64,000 nucleotides of DNA from Caulobacter sp. (GCA_019636175.1 JAHBYC010000001.1:1-64000); one strand, 5' to 3'; counted from the stretch's first letter, positions 44,507 through 55,819 are shown. Numbers and translations: made by a program. Notes: a model not told the origin generated them from the sequence alone.

Positions 44507-45613
44507 TTAGAAGCCGAGCATGCCGGCGCGGCGCCGCTGGTCTTCCGCCGACACAACGTATTGGGCGAAGGCTGGGCATTCCTGGATTGATCGGCCCAAA
44601 AGGGCCGTTAGTGCGGCAAAGGTGCGCCGCTGCCGATCGCTCATCCCGCTGCGCGCCATCTGCAGGTCTGCGGCCGGCGTCCTGTTCATATAGGAGAAGA
44701 ACTTGCCCAGCAGTCCGGCAAGAGCGTCCGAGATTTGCACCCAGGGCTCGTCGCGCGAGTCGACGAAGCTAAAGTTCTGCAGTGGCTTATCGCCGTCGGC
44801 CAAATCGAGCCCGGCGAGATAGGTTTCGATCGTCGTTTCAATGTCGAGGACGTGGTTCGCGTTCTTGAAGAGGGCGAGTCGGTGCAAGTAGAAGGCCCCG
44901 AAGCCGTCGATGAGGACGTTCGGGGTCTCGTCTTCAAGATAAGGAAGCGTATCGAGGGCTATTCCAATCTGAAGGAGGCCCTTGAGCATTTGATAGTTGA
45001 AATCCGGAAGCACGGCGCGCCGCGCTTCAAGAAGATCGCGGAGCTCGGTAAGGAAGGCCTCGCGCGGAGCCCGGCCGACATTCGGGTAGTCGTAGCGACC
45101 GAGCAGCTCGGCTGTGTGGTCGATCTCGTCGCGGAGCAGCGCGTAGAGATCGCTCTTGAGCATCGGCGCGATCATCATGAGCTGCACGCTGTCCTCTTCG
45201 GCGATGATGGAGTCGATGACATCCACGATCGACCAATAGAGCGGATCAAGAACCTGATAGTGCGCGAACACCTCCTGATCGATCAGCCAATCGAGCAGGC
45301 TCCCAACCTTTGGGGCCTCCAGCAGGCTTAGGAAATCCCCCTTGCCGAGATGCTCAAGCTTCAACTCGTACGCCGATTTCTGCAGGCGCAGGACGCCCCG
45401 CAAGGTCTCGAACTGAAGTTCCGGCGCAGGACCTCGATGAGCGATGCCGCCCAGGACGAAGCACTGAGGCGCTCGCACATTCAGCCCGCCTGGCGTCAGG
45501 TGAAGCCGTCGGATGTTGTTGGTCTCATCGTAGTACAATGTGTAGGCCGCATCGACGTTCGGCAGCACGTTCATCGCCAGAACCGGGCCGCGGAGTTGGT
45601 TGACGTCGATCAT
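44507..45613 (-). CDS. DUF3800-like protein
   Basis: The 368-residue protein has the DUF3800 N-terminal signature YTLYYDETNN followed by QCFVLGGIAHRG, and the C-terminal SFVDSRDEPWVQISDALAGLLGKFFSYMN, matching the family's acidic and VxDxLAG segments. The family is proposed to have an RNase H-like fold and is frequent in defence islands and on phages; activity is unproven. Here it starts 4 bp after the AbiJ-like gene and so is almost surely cotranscribed and coregulated. The middle helical part (110-260) looks specific. Confidence 0.78.
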   Translation of the reverse strand: MIDVNQLRGPVLAMNVLPNVDAAYTLYYDETNNIRRLHLTPGGLNVRAPQCFVLGGIAHRGPAPELQFETLRGVLRLQKSAYELKLEHLGKGDFLSLLEAPKVGSLLDWLIDQEVFAHYQVLDPLYWSIVDVIDSIIAEEDSVQLMMIAPMLKSDLYALLRDEIDHTAELLGRYDYPNVGRAPREAFLTELRDLLEARRAVLPDFNYQMLKGLLQIGIALDTLPYLEDETPNVLIDGFGAFYLHRLALFKNANHVLDIETTIETYLAGLDLADGDKPLQNFSFVDSRDEPWVQISDALAGLLGKFFSYMNRTPAADLQMARSGMSDRQRRTFAALTALLGRSIQECPAFAQYVVSAEDQRRRAGMLGF

Positions 45614-45617
45614 GTGC

Positions 45618-46436
45618 TCAGTCCGCCGACTGCGTTCGCGCCCGGTGACGGAGTAGGTAGACGCTAACGGCTGACGCTACGGTGACGACCAGTTCGGCCT
45701 CCGCGAACTGAGGCGCGCGCCCTTCATGCAGGTGGCGGCCTTGCTGCGAGGCAAAGCCCCAGAGCTTGTGCAACGCGCTGTCGAGCGGCGCCGGGAGCGA
45801 AAGCCGGGCGATAATGGGCCCGAGCGTATCGGTACTGCCACTGACCTCGCGGGCAACGCATTCCAGCGCGGCCATGGCATGTTGGATCGCACCGGTCACA
45901 TCGGCTTCCGGTCGACGGGAGATGTCCTGGAGAGCCTGATGGACTTCGTTGGCGGCCGTCGGGGCGCCAGCGGCACGCATCGTGTCAACCGCATCGCGCG
46001 TGGCGAGGGCAAACGCCTCCGACCCCCGCACCATGATCTTGCCGTCGTCCATCTGCCAGCCGATCCCGGTCTCGCGAAAAAGCTGGTTCAATCGACTCGC
46101 AAATTCGTCTTGCCGGGTCGCCGTATAATCATGCCGACCGATCTCCAGGTAGAGACGCTCGGCAATGTCATAGACCCTGTACCAGGGGGCGGCGCTCATG
46201 AGGTCGTCGACTTCGCGGGCGACGTTTTCCGCGCCCCAGTTGTGGGCGTGGTCCGGCCTCTTGAGCAGGACCGTGCAGATGAGTTCGCGAAGCGCCTTGC
46301 CGCCGATCTCCGCGCCATAGGCGAGCTGCACAAGGCCGACGCGTAGGATGTCCGGAGCATCCTCGCGGATCGTGATTTCGGCGTCCGGGGCCTGGTAGCC
46401 GTAACGGTCGGAGAAGGATGATCCAGAATCCGTCAT
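45618..46436 (-). CDS. Abortive-infection AbiJ-NTD4/HEPN protein
   Basis: The 272-residue protein starts with the AbiJ N-terminal domain 4 pattern (FSDRYGYQAPDAEITIREDAP, LRVGLVQLAYGAEIGGKALRELIC, YRVYDIAERLYLEI). It ends with an Abi C-terminal HEPN-type helical domain: AIQHAMAALECVAREVSG, ALHKLWGFASQQGRHLHEGR, EAELVVTVASAVSVYLL. HEPN proteins in this context are usually RNases that arrest the cell on infection; the GRH...EGR segment would be the catalytic R-x-x-H-like site. ATG 46436 is selected over an upstream frame without family sequence. Confidence 0.85.
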   Translation of the reverse strand: MTDSGSSFSDRYGYQAPDAEITIREDAPDILRVGLVQLAYGAEIGGKALRELICTVLLKRPDHAHNWGAENVAREVDDLMSAAPWYRVYDIAERLYLEIGRHDYTATRQDEFASRLNQLFRETGIGWQMDDGKIMVRGSEAFALATRDAVDTMRAAGAPTAANEVHQALQDISRRPEADVTGAIQHAMAALECVAREVSGSTDTLGPIIARLSLPAPLDSALHKLWGFASQQGRHLHEGRAPQFAEAELVVTVASAVSVYLLRHRARTQSAD

Positions 46437-46524
46437 GCCCCGTGCATAGCACGGGCGGGCGCTTGACGTAGCTGGGGATAGCCGACCGGTCGGACCACGG
46501 CCCACGCCAATGCCGGGGATGCCT

Positions 46525-47556
46525 TCAAGACAGATCGCCTTGGTAGCCGAGATCGATAATCTGGTTGATGGGCGCGACCACAAGGCCGTCCTGGCCGACG
46601 AGCGATAGGTCACCAATTCGCCGACGCTCGCTCGGAACAAGCGGTTGGCCTTGGAGAAAGCTGGTGAAGAGGCTTTCCTCCAGGCCGACGAAGCGAACGA
46701 GGTTCGGATCAGGAAGGAGCGCGGTCAGCGCCTTCGCCTGATCGAAGTCCAGGTCGAGCGGGCCGAACGGCGTGACGATAGCGCCGGCGAAGAAGCGTTT
46801 CTCCTGATCATCGGCCACAAGCACGCGACGGCGCGGCGCCGGAATCATCCCTTCATCGAAATCCTTCAGGAGGCCGAGCCCAACCGCAGTCTGGGCAACA
46901 TGGGTTCTGGCGACGGCCTGGACGAGTTGCTCAACCTCCTCTGGTGTCAGCGCCTCGCCCTCGGTTTCCGGGTCAAGGACGTAGAGGTACGGGTCGCGCG
47001 CGGGGGCGGCAATGCCCCAGCGTGACATGACCCCCCAACCCTTCACCCGCTTGGAACGCCATGTTGTGCGCAGCCCTTGGCGGACGCGCTTCTGCACCCG
47101 CACGCCGGTGATTTGACCATTCGCCGTCTTGATGGGACCAGGCATGCCGCCACGTGTGGCGTTGCTCTTCTGATGAGAGCCCTTCGCCTCGCCGATAGCT
47201 AGTTCGCCCGGCCGAGCGCAAATCCAGTCAGGCATCTCCGTCTGCGAGCGCGGCTTGCGGCTGACCCGCCAGCTGGGCGAGAGGTGGAAATTGTCGCCGT
47301 CAATCGCCGCAAACCACACGAAGTCATGGTGCAGTTCGAGATAAGCGCGGGCGAAAAAGCGCCCAAACAATGCCGAGAAGGACCTGCGCATTTCGGTGCC
47401 TCGTCCGGGCCCTTGGCCTTTCCAAACTAGGTTCGGGCCGGGCCCGAGCAGGTCTTCGAGAAAGGCGAAGAGGGATGTCGAGCGCGGTGCGGTCTGCAGA
47501 ATTTCGTTCCAAGCGCAGCGGGCGACATCATCCATGTCGAAGGAAAGTCGGGGCAT
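46525..47556 (-). CDS. Unknown protein with restriction-endonuclease-like (PD-(D/E)XK) motif
   Basis: The 343-residue protein contains EMPDWICARPGELAIGEAKGS, where Asp110 and Glu123-x-Lys125 form the PD...ExK arrangement of restriction-type nucleases. The upstream RRSFSALFGRFFARAYLELHH would supply the first helix. The C-terminal half is alpha/beta with no known motif. It is the promoter-proximal gene of the reverse-strand group, 88 bp upstream of the AbiJ-like gene and divergent from gajA. ATG 47556 (MPRLSFDMDD) is preferred; ATG 47637 would add 27 residues of poor quality. Confidence 0.65.
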   Translation of the reverse strand: MPRLSFDMDDVARCAWNEILQTAPRSTSLFAFLEDLLGPGPNLVWKGQGPGRGTEMRRSFSALFGRFFARAYLELHHDFVWFAAIDGDNFHLSPSWRVSRKPRSQTEMPDWICARPGELAIGEAKGSHQKSNATRGGMPGPIKTANGQITGVRVQKRVRQGLRTTWRSKRVKGWGVMSRWGIAAPARDPYLYVLDPETEGEALTPEEVEQLVQAVARTHVAQTAVGLGLLKDFDEGMIPAPRRRVLVADDQEKRFFAGAIVTPFGPLDLDFDQAKALTALLPDPNLVRFVGLEESLFTSFLQGQPLVPSERRRIGDLSLVGQDGLVVAPINQIIDLGYQGDLS

Positions 47557-47748
47557 TGGACGGCCCGAAGACGCCCGCAGGTGCGCCGGACAGGCCGACG
47601 GTGGATTGATGATGAAGCGCTGTGATCGGGTGCTCATGGAATCCGGCTTTGCCCCACCTCTGGTGCGGGTATTTGCTTACGCTACTACCCGTGCGGTTTG
47701 CTACGATGGAATTTCAGCGATAGGTGGGGCGAGTCGCGGGGGGCGATT

Positions 47749-49686
47749 TTGTACATTTCCGAGATTCATGCGCGTGGCTTCCGGTGCTTTGCGCCGACTG
47801 CGCCGCTCCGACTGAAGCTCTCACCCGGCCTCAACATCCTTGTCGGCCCAAACGACGCCGGAAAGAGCGCGATTATCGATGCCGCACGCTATGTTCTCTG
47901 GACCCGCGGCGACGACTACATCCGCCCCGACGAGCAGGACTTCCACGTGGATGCCGCTGGGATGCGCGGCTGCGATTTCCTAGTTCGTTGCACGTTCGAT
48001 GACCTCACCGCCGATGAGGAAGCCCGCTTTCTCGAGTGGTGTACCAATGAGAGGGGAAAACTCCGCCTGCACGTCTGTATGCGTGGCTCGCGGCGCCTCT
48101 CGCCGGGCGGAGGAAGCGTTGTCACCAGCCAGCACCGCGCTGGCGCCGAGGCGGAGGGGTTGCCGCTCGACGGGGAGTTACGAGAATACCTGAAGGCGAC
48201 CTATCTGAAGCCTTTGAGGGACGCGGAGCGTGAACTTCGCGCCGGCCGCCGGTCCCGCCTTTCGCGGATTCTCGGCGCGATGCCGACGATGGGGCCGCAA
48301 GGCAAGCCGGCGGTGCAGGGCACGGACGCCACGCTCTACGATACGCTTTCGAAGGCTGATGCTGCGGTTCGCGACAATTCGGCCATTGGTGGCGTCGCGA
48401 GCAGTGTGAACACCGATTTCCTCGACAAGCTTTCGTTCGTCGATGATCAGTTGGTAGCGACCCTCGACCTCGGCGCCGGCGGGTCGTTCGACCAAATTCT
48501 TGAGCGGTTCGAACTCTACTTGAACGCCAAGACCGGCGCGGAGCGGGTCCAACGCGGACTGGGCTACAACAATCTCCTGTTCATGGCGGCGGAGCTGCTG
48601 CTGCTGCAGTCTCATCCTGATCAAATTCCCTTTCTCCTGATCGAGGAACCCGAGGCACATCTCCACCCGCAGCATCAAACTCTCTTCATGGAAGTGCTCG
48701 CCGCCCGAGCCGCTAGGCCGAACCTGGAGAAGGGTGAAACTCACCAGCAGGTCCAGGTCTTGCTCACCACCCACAGTCCACAACTAGCGGCTGGCGCCGA
48801 TCTCGAGTCGATGACCATGATCGTCGGCCATAGCGCCTATCCGCTCGGCGTCGACCACACTCGGCTAGAGCGGGATGACTACGAGTTCCTGCGGCGGTTT
48901 CTCGATGCGACCAAGGCCAACCTGTTCTTCGCCCGCGCACTCATCGTGGTGGAGGGCGACGGCGAGCACCTGTTGCTACCCGCCATCGCCGAGAAGCTCG
49001 GCCGTCCGCTCAGCCGCCATGGGGTCTCGGTGGTCAACGTCGGCCATCGGGGTCTTTTTCGCTACAGTCGAATTCTTCAACGGCGGGCCGGGCCCGCGAT
49101 TGCCGTGCCGGTGGCGTTGATCCCCGATCGGGACATCCCGCCCCCGGAGGCCAAGACCCTCGTCGGGGATCGCAAAACCGAAAACGAACTGAGCAAGGAC
49201 GAGATCACAGCGCGCCTGAAGACTTTGCTGCGCGATGTGGGCGATCCCGTCGATGCCTTCATCGCCGACTGCTGGACGCTCGAGTTCGATTTGGCGCTCC
49301 AGCCCGAACTTGCGGAGAGCGTCAATCAGGCCGTGCAACTCGCCAAGACCAGCAGTCGCCGGCCGGAATGGCTCGCTAAGGTCGTAACCAAGGCAGACGA
49401 GGCTTACGCAGGCTGGAAGGAGGCCGGCCTCTCGGCGGCAGAGATCGCCGTCAAGATTTACCAGCCGGTTCATGACAAGGAGGCGTCCAAGGCCGAGGTG
49501 GCTGAGCAACTCGCCGCCCTCCTGCGCAAGCGTTGCGACACACCGGCGGAGATGCGGGCTCGGCTGCCGCAATACCTTGTGCGCGCGATCGACTATGTGA
49601 CGGGCGCATATATCCCAGGGCAGCCGCCGACCGCTGCCGAAGCGGCATCCGACGACGATACCGCGGACATGAGCGGCGAGACCTGA
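47749..49686 (+). CDS. gajA: Gabija GajA: ATPase-TOPRIM (OLD-family) endonuclease
   Basis: The 645-residue protein starts MYISEIHARGFRCF like OLD-family nucleases. Walker A GPNDAGKS is at 33-40, Walker B FLLIEEPEAHLHPQ at 295-308, LLTTHSPQLA is the H-loop, and the TOPRIM domain has VVEGDGE (Glu402) and IPDRDIP (Asp460, Asp462). GajA nicks or cuts DNA when the nucleotide pool falls during phage infection and forms a complex with GajB. TTG 47749 is chosen because the family N-terminus begins there and a G-rich GCGGGGGGCG precedes it. gajB follows after 4 bp. Confidence 0.9.
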   Translation: MYISEIHARGFRCFAPTAPLRLKLSPGLNILVGPNDAGKSAIIDAARYVLWTRGDDYIRPDEQDFHVDAAGMRGCDFLVRCTFDDLTADEEARFLEWCTNERGKLRLHVCMRGSRRLSPGGGSVVTSQHRAGAEAEGLPLDGELREYLKATYLKPLRDAERELRAGRRSRLSRILGAMPTMGPQGKPAVQGTDATLYDTLSKADAAVRDNSAIGGVASSVNTDFLDKLSFVDDQLVATLDLGAGGSFDQILERFELYLNAKTGAERVQRGLGYNNLLFMAAELLLLQSHPDQIPFLLIEEPEAHLHPQHQTLFMEVLAARAARPNLEKGETHQQVQVLLTTHSPQLAAGADLESMTMIVGHSAYPLGVDHTRLERDDYEFLRRFLDATKANLFFARALIVVEGDGEHLLLPAIAEKLGRPLSRHGVSVVNVGHRGLFRYSRILQRRAGPAIAVPVALIPDRDIPPPEAKTLVGDRKTENELSKDEITARLKTLLRDVGDPVDAFIADCWTLEFDLALQPELAESVNQAVQLAKTSSRRPEWLAKVVTKADEAYAGWKEAGLSAAEIAVKIYQPVHDKEASKAEVAEQLAALLRKRCDTPAEMRARLPQYLVRAIDYVTGAYIPGQPPTAAEAASDDDTADMSGET

Positions 49687-49690
49687 CGCA

Positions 49691-51658
49691 ATGTTCGAGA
49701 TTCTGCCCCTTACGTCGGAGTTGCTCGCGGAGCTGGGCGAGGAGTTGGGCGGCTGCGACTTCACCGATCCCAGTCAGATCGATTTTCTTGCCCAGACCGA
49801 GGCCTGTGACGTTCAGGCAGCGCCCGGAAACGGCAAGACAACCCTACTCGCTGCCAAGCTCGCGTTGCTGTCGCGCAGCTGGACTACCCGCCGCCAGGGG
49901 GTCTGCGTCATTTCCCACACCAATGCGGCGCGGACCGAAGTCGAAGGCCTCGTCGCCGGTCATCCGTCCGCCGCTCGATTGACGGCCTATCCTCACTTCA
50001 CCGGGACAGTGACTGCCTTCATCAACCAATATCTCGCTTTGCCGTACTTGCGAGGGTTGGGGTGGAGCGTGCGCCAAGTCGACGATGACGCGTTCGCGGC
50101 CGAGGCTCTGCGCCGGTATTCCTCCTTCTGGGCGCTGGAGCAGCAGGCCAAACGTGCGGCGGCGACCGTTGAGAAGTGGGTCGCCGGACTCGATCTCGAC
50201 CCCGCCTTCGAGGACTGTGGCCCCACACCCGCTACCTTGGCGGTTCGTCGCCGAAAGGGCCAGCACGGCGCGGACACACCTTGCGGTAAGGCCTTGGCCA
50301 GGCTGAAGGCCTCGATGGTTGATAGCGGCCTCTATCGGTACGCGGACATGACGGCTCTAGCTTGGCGAGCCCTTCAGGACACGCCCGCGCTCGCGAGCCG
50401 GCTGCGCGAGCGCTTTCCATTGGTGATCCTTGATGAGGCTCAAGATACCCATGGCGAACAGCTGAAGGTGCTGGAGCACGTCTTCAAGCACGGCGCCGCA
50501 GCGTTCCAGCGCCTCGGCGACGGCAATCAGACGCTCTATGAAGATGAGTCCGCCACGCCGGCATATTGGACGCCGACCGCCGCCTGCATCCCCCTCGATA
50601 CCAGCCGACGCTTTGGAGCCGACATTGGCGCATTCGCTAGTCGACTCACGGCCCGCAGAGCGCAGACCATCGTCGGCGTCGGCACTCGGCCGGCCACTCG
50701 CGTCATGTTTCTCTTCGACGAAACGACGATCGGTCGTGTGCTGGAAGCCTTCGCGGTGGAAGCGGAGTTGCATTGGGGAGGGGAGTGCGCTTCTCGGGAC
50801 ATCTGGGTCGTCGCATCGCGCCATAATCGCTCTGCCCAAAGGGGAGCATGGCAGCCCAAGAGCCTCGTCGACTACCACCCGGCGTACCGCGGCGAAGGCG
50901 GCTTACGTCAGAAGGCCAATCTGTTGTGTCGGCAGTTCCAGAGAGCCTCACTTCATCACGCGGCGGGGCGACCGCCATCGGAGGTCGCCGACATCATGGC
51001 GGGCGGCCTCGCTGGTTTGGCGCGCGCCTACGGTTGGAAGACGGCGAACGGCAAGACAATCACCCTTCAGAACCTCTGGCCGACGCTTGCGCACCGAGAT
51101 GTTGCGCTGCCTTTGAAGGTGCGTCGCTTGATGCGAGACCACCTGTTGGTCGGCGATGGCGCTTGGGAAGAGGCGTCCTGGCTCGCTTTCTTGCAAGAAC
51201 TGCTGCCGTTTTTTGGTGAAGCGCCGCCGGGATCGGCCGACGAAATCGCAGAGCTCTGCGCTTTCGTCGCCGAACAGAAGGCCGCGCTCGTCGATCCCGA
51301 GCGACGTTCGACCAAGCAGGCGCAGTTCGGTGATGTCACTCTGCGTCTAGGCTCGATCCACTCGGTCAAGGGAATGAGTGTCGATGGCATTCTCGTGGTC
51401 GAGAGTGAAGTCTGGAAGGGCACTGCAGCTGCTGATCAGTGCATCGATTTGACCACTGTCCTCCCACGAGCTTTCGGCGTGTCCGAACAGCCCTTCAGCG
51501 GAGTCGCACTGACTGCGGCGACCAATGTTTTCGTGGGCGTCACCAGGCCGCGGGAGTTGTTGGGGCTTGCGGTTCGCAAATCGCACTCGGCGGAGCTTCT
51601 TGGGCCCGCACGGGATCAAGGGTGGAAGGTCGTTGATCTCGCCTCCCGCATAGAATGA
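49691..51658 (+). CDS. gajB: Gabija GajB: UvrD/Rep-like helicase
   Basis: The 655-residue superfamily 1A helicase has Walker A AAPGNGKTT (43-51), motif Ia VISHTNAARTEV, motif II VILDEAQDT (Asp248-Glu249), motif III GDGNQTLY, SIHSVKGMSVDGILVVE (motif V) and NVFVGVTRPRELL (motif VI). Immediate coupling to an OLD-family nuclease defines Gabija. It is longer than the original Bacillus GajB (about 490 residues), with an inserted region around 330-520 holding the HRDVALPLKVRRLMRDHLL segment. Confidence 0.9.
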   Translation: MFEILPLTSELLAELGEELGGCDFTDPSQIDFLAQTEACDVQAAPGNGKTTLLAAKLALLSRSWTTRRQGVCVISHTNAARTEVEGLVAGHPSAARLTAYPHFTGTVTAFINQYLALPYLRGLGWSVRQVDDDAFAAEALRRYSSFWALEQQAKRAAATVEKWVAGLDLDPAFEDCGPTPATLAVRRRKGQHGADTPCGKALARLKASMVDSGLYRYADMTALAWRALQDTPALASRLRERFPLVILDEAQDTHGEQLKVLEHVFKHGAAAFQRLGDGNQTLYEDESATPAYWTPTAACIPLDTSRRFGADIGAFASRLTARRAQTIVGVGTRPATRVMFLFDETTIGRVLEAFAVEAELHWGGECASRDIWVVASRHNRSAQRGAWQPKSLVDYHPAYRGEGGLRQKANLLCRQFQRASLHHAAGRPPSEVADIMAGGLAGLARAYGWKTANGKTITLQNLWPTLAHRDVALPLKVRRLMRDHLLVGDGAWEEASWLAFLQELLPFFGEAPPGSADEIAELCAFVAEQKAALVDPERRSTKQAQFGDVTLRLGSIHSVKGMSVDGILVVESEVWKGTAAADQCIDLTTVLPRAFGVSEQPFSGVALTAATNVFVGVTRPRELLGLAVRKSHSAELLGPARDQGWKVVDLASRIE

Positions 51659-51733
51659 TTGCGATGGGGTTTGGTCCCGTCGGGCGTGCGTGGTCGGCGC
51701 GGGAGCTGCAAGGGTGCGCGCGAGCGCCTTTTC

Positions 51734-52834
51734 TCAGATCACTGGCTCATGCTTCGGCTCCGGCGGCGGCTTTTTCAGGAACGGGTCGTGGGCGCGCATC
51801 CAGTTGCGCGCCGGACGCTCGACTAGGTGGTAGGTCGCGATCGAGGCGACCAATGTCGCCGCGAACACTCCGATCCATGCCGCCCAGGCCGCCGCGCCGG
51901 TGAGGTTGGGCGCGAGCCTGTCGAGGGCGTGGAAGTAGGCGATGTCGACGGGCAGGTGCGCCATATAGACCGAGTAGGAGACCTCTCCGAGATAGACCAG
52001 GGCGACCGAGCCGAGCACGCCACGGGGATTGGTCTTTGACGCTTCGGCCAGCGAGAAGATCAGAAGGCCGAAGGCCGGCCAAATCGCGGCGTCGCTCCAG
52101 TGAAGGCTCGAGCCGACGGCGATCCAGAGGACGGAGAGGGCCGCGCTGGCGAGCGCCGCGAGGCGGGGCAGGGCGACGGTGCGGCCCAGCTGATAGAGCG
52201 AGGCGCCGAACAGGAAGGCTGGGACGATGCGGATGAAGCCCAGCCGGGTGACCTCCGAGAGCGGCAGGCCGTTCGACTCGACGCCCCAGAACATCAGGAA
52301 GAAGAGACCGAGCGAGAGTGCGACCGCCAGCCAGGCCATGCGACGCAGGGCCAGCACCAAGAGCGCGGCGACGGGGAAGATCAGGTAGGCGAACCATTCC
52401 GCCGAGATCGACCAGGAGGGGAAATTCCACTGGACCGAGGGCGTCGTCCCCCAGGCGTGGATCAGCAGCAGGTGCTGGGGCAGCACCTTCGGGTCGAAGG
52501 CGACGGGGTCGAAGCGCGCGCCCATCTTCATGGCGACAAGCCAGATGGCGATGGTGGCCGCCAGGGTCACCAGGTGGACGGGATAGATGCGCGACAGGCG
52601 CGCCCACAGGAACGAGCCGTAGTTGAAGCGCTTCTCTTCCACCCGGCTCAGATAGACGTGGCTCAGGATGAAGCCCGACAGGATGAAGAAGAGATCGACG
52701 CCAAGGTAGCCCTTGGCGACCAGGCCGAGCCTGTCGAGGTCGAGGCCGAGATGGTCCCGGAAGTGATAGACTAGGACCCAGACCGCCGCCCCGATCCGCA
52801 GGGATGTCAACGGCCGGATATCGTTCGGATACAT
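51734..52834 (-). CDS. Acyltransferase-3 family membrane protein (OafA/YrhL-like)
   Basis: The 366-residue protein has about ten helices and the acyltransferase-3 features: N-terminal IRPLTSLRIGAAVWVLVYHF with the catalytic His, GYLGVDLFFILSGFILSHVY, RLSRIYPVHL and WSISAEWFAYLIFP. Such enzymes transfer acetyl or succinyl groups to surface glycans or lipids. No glycan genes are adjacent, so the acceptor is unknown. ATG 52834 (MYPNDIRPL) has GGGGGCGAG upstream; ATG 52846 is an alternative. It lies at the far edge of the defence island. Confidence 0.88.
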   Translation of the reverse strand: MYPNDIRPLTSLRIGAAVWVLVYHFRDHLGLDLDRLGLVAKGYLGVDLFFILSGFILSHVYLSRVEEKRFNYGSFLWARLSRIYPVHLVTLAATIAIWLVAMKMGARFDPVAFDPKVLPQHLLLIHAWGTTPSVQWNFPSWSISAEWFAYLIFPVAALLVLALRRMAWLAVALSLGLFFLMFWGVESNGLPLSEVTRLGFIRIVPAFLFGASLYQLGRTVALPRLAALASAALSVLWIAVGSSLHWSDAAIWPAFGLLIFSLAEASKTNPRGVLGSVALVYLGEVSYSVYMAHLPVDIAYFHALDRLAPNLTGAAAWAAWIGVFAATLVASIATYHLVERPARNWMRAHDPFLKKPPPEPKHEPVI

Positions 52835-52895
52835 GCTCGCCCCCATGTGGAGGGCGCTCGCCGGCAAGAGCCCTCCACGACGTATACGGCCCGTC

Positions 52896-52927
52896 CGCGG
52901 TTTTCCCTCAGCTCAGGGAAAACCGCG
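52896..52927 (-). terminator. Intrinsic terminator of the copper ATPase gene
   Basis: A 13-bp perfect stem (CGCGGTTTTCCCT pairing with AGGGAAAACCGCG) with a six-base loop lies 9 bp beyond the copA-type stop. The T tract is within the stem, so it is a strong hairpin with a weak tail. Confidence 0.75.
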
Positions 52928-52936
52928 TTCTCATTC

Positions 52937-55309
<2,373 letters not shown>

Positions 55310-55333
55310 GGCGACCTCCTTGGTTCAATCATA

Positions 55334-55348
55334 TACCCCATGGGGGCA
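55334..55348. promoter_or_regulatory. CsoR operator-like palindrome 1
   Basis: TACCCCATGGGGGCA is the TACCC-N-GGGTA-like, GC-tract palindrome recognised by CsoR/RcnR proteins, flanked by AT-rich ATA. It lies 25 bp upstream of the copper ATPase start. Confidence 0.7.
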
Positions 55349-55370
55349 TCATATAGCGAGGCTGGAGATA

Positions 55371-55385
55371 TACCCCCATGGGGTA
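55371..55385. promoter_or_regulatory. CsoR operator-like palindrome 2 (perfect)
   Basis: TACCCCCATGGGGTA is an almost perfect inverted repeat and the best match to a CsoR operator in the ATPase/csoR spacer. Its centre is about 37 bp from site 1. Confidence 0.8.
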
Positions 55386-55394
55386 CTTGTCAAT

Positions 55395-55410
55395 TACCCT
55401 GGAGGGGTAT
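55395..55410. promoter_or_regulatory. CsoR operator-like palindrome 3
   Basis: TACCCTGGAGGGGTAT is a third variant, 24 bp upstream of the csoR ATG, placed for autoregulation. Confidence 0.7.
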
Positions 55411-55433
55411 AGGTTCTGCGGCACAGGTGAAAC

Positions 55434-55709
55434 ATGCATCGTGAAAACAAGCCCAAACTCTTGAACCGGTTGAACCGGGTTGAAGGCCAGGTCCGGGGGA
55501 TCGGCCGGATGGTGGAGGAGGATCGCTATTGCATCGACATCCTCACCCAGCTGCAGGCCGTCCGCGCCGCGCTCAGCAAGGTCGAGCAGGAACTGTTGCG
55601 CGAGCACATCGACCATTGCGTCACCACGGCCTTCGCGAGCGGCGACGCCGCCGAGCAGCGCGCCAAGGCCGATGAGCTCGTCACCATCCTCCAAAGGTCC
55701 CTGAGATGA
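55434..55709 (+). CDS. csoR: CsoR-family copper-sensing repressor
   Basis: The 91-residue all-helical repressor has LLNRLNRVEGQVRGIGRMVEEDRYC at its start. The metal ligands Cys33, His58 and Cys62 form the C-H-C set of copper-type CsoR rather than the nickel/cobalt H-C-H-H set of RcnR. It would repress the divergent ATPase and its own operon through the palindromes at 55334-55410 and release on Cu(I). The stop lies 110 bp before the anti-sigma-like gene. Confidence 0.93.
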   Translation: MHRENKPKLLNRLNRVEGQVRGIGRMVEEDRYCIDILTQLQAVRAALSKVEQELLREHIDHCVTTAFASGDAAEQRAKADELVTILQRSLR

Positions 55710-55819
55710 CCGGCGCGGTCATCTCTCTCTACGCCCCCGCGCGGTTGATCCCTCAGGCGGGTGAGGGATTTCGCGCCCTCCGGCGTATGAGGAAGGGGGT
55801 GCGGGAGGTGCGCCGCTTC

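Noticed and set aside
51659..52895. Second attachment site for the island near the acyltransferase
   Set aside because: I looked for the tRNA-Ser 3' end (GGGTTCGAATCCC or CGTCACCGCCA) here and found no copy.
55706..55819. Earlier ATG for the CnrY-like protein overlapping csoR
   Set aside because: It would add 38 basic residues. The 95-residue form with GGGAGGTG matches the paralogue and CnrY length exactly.
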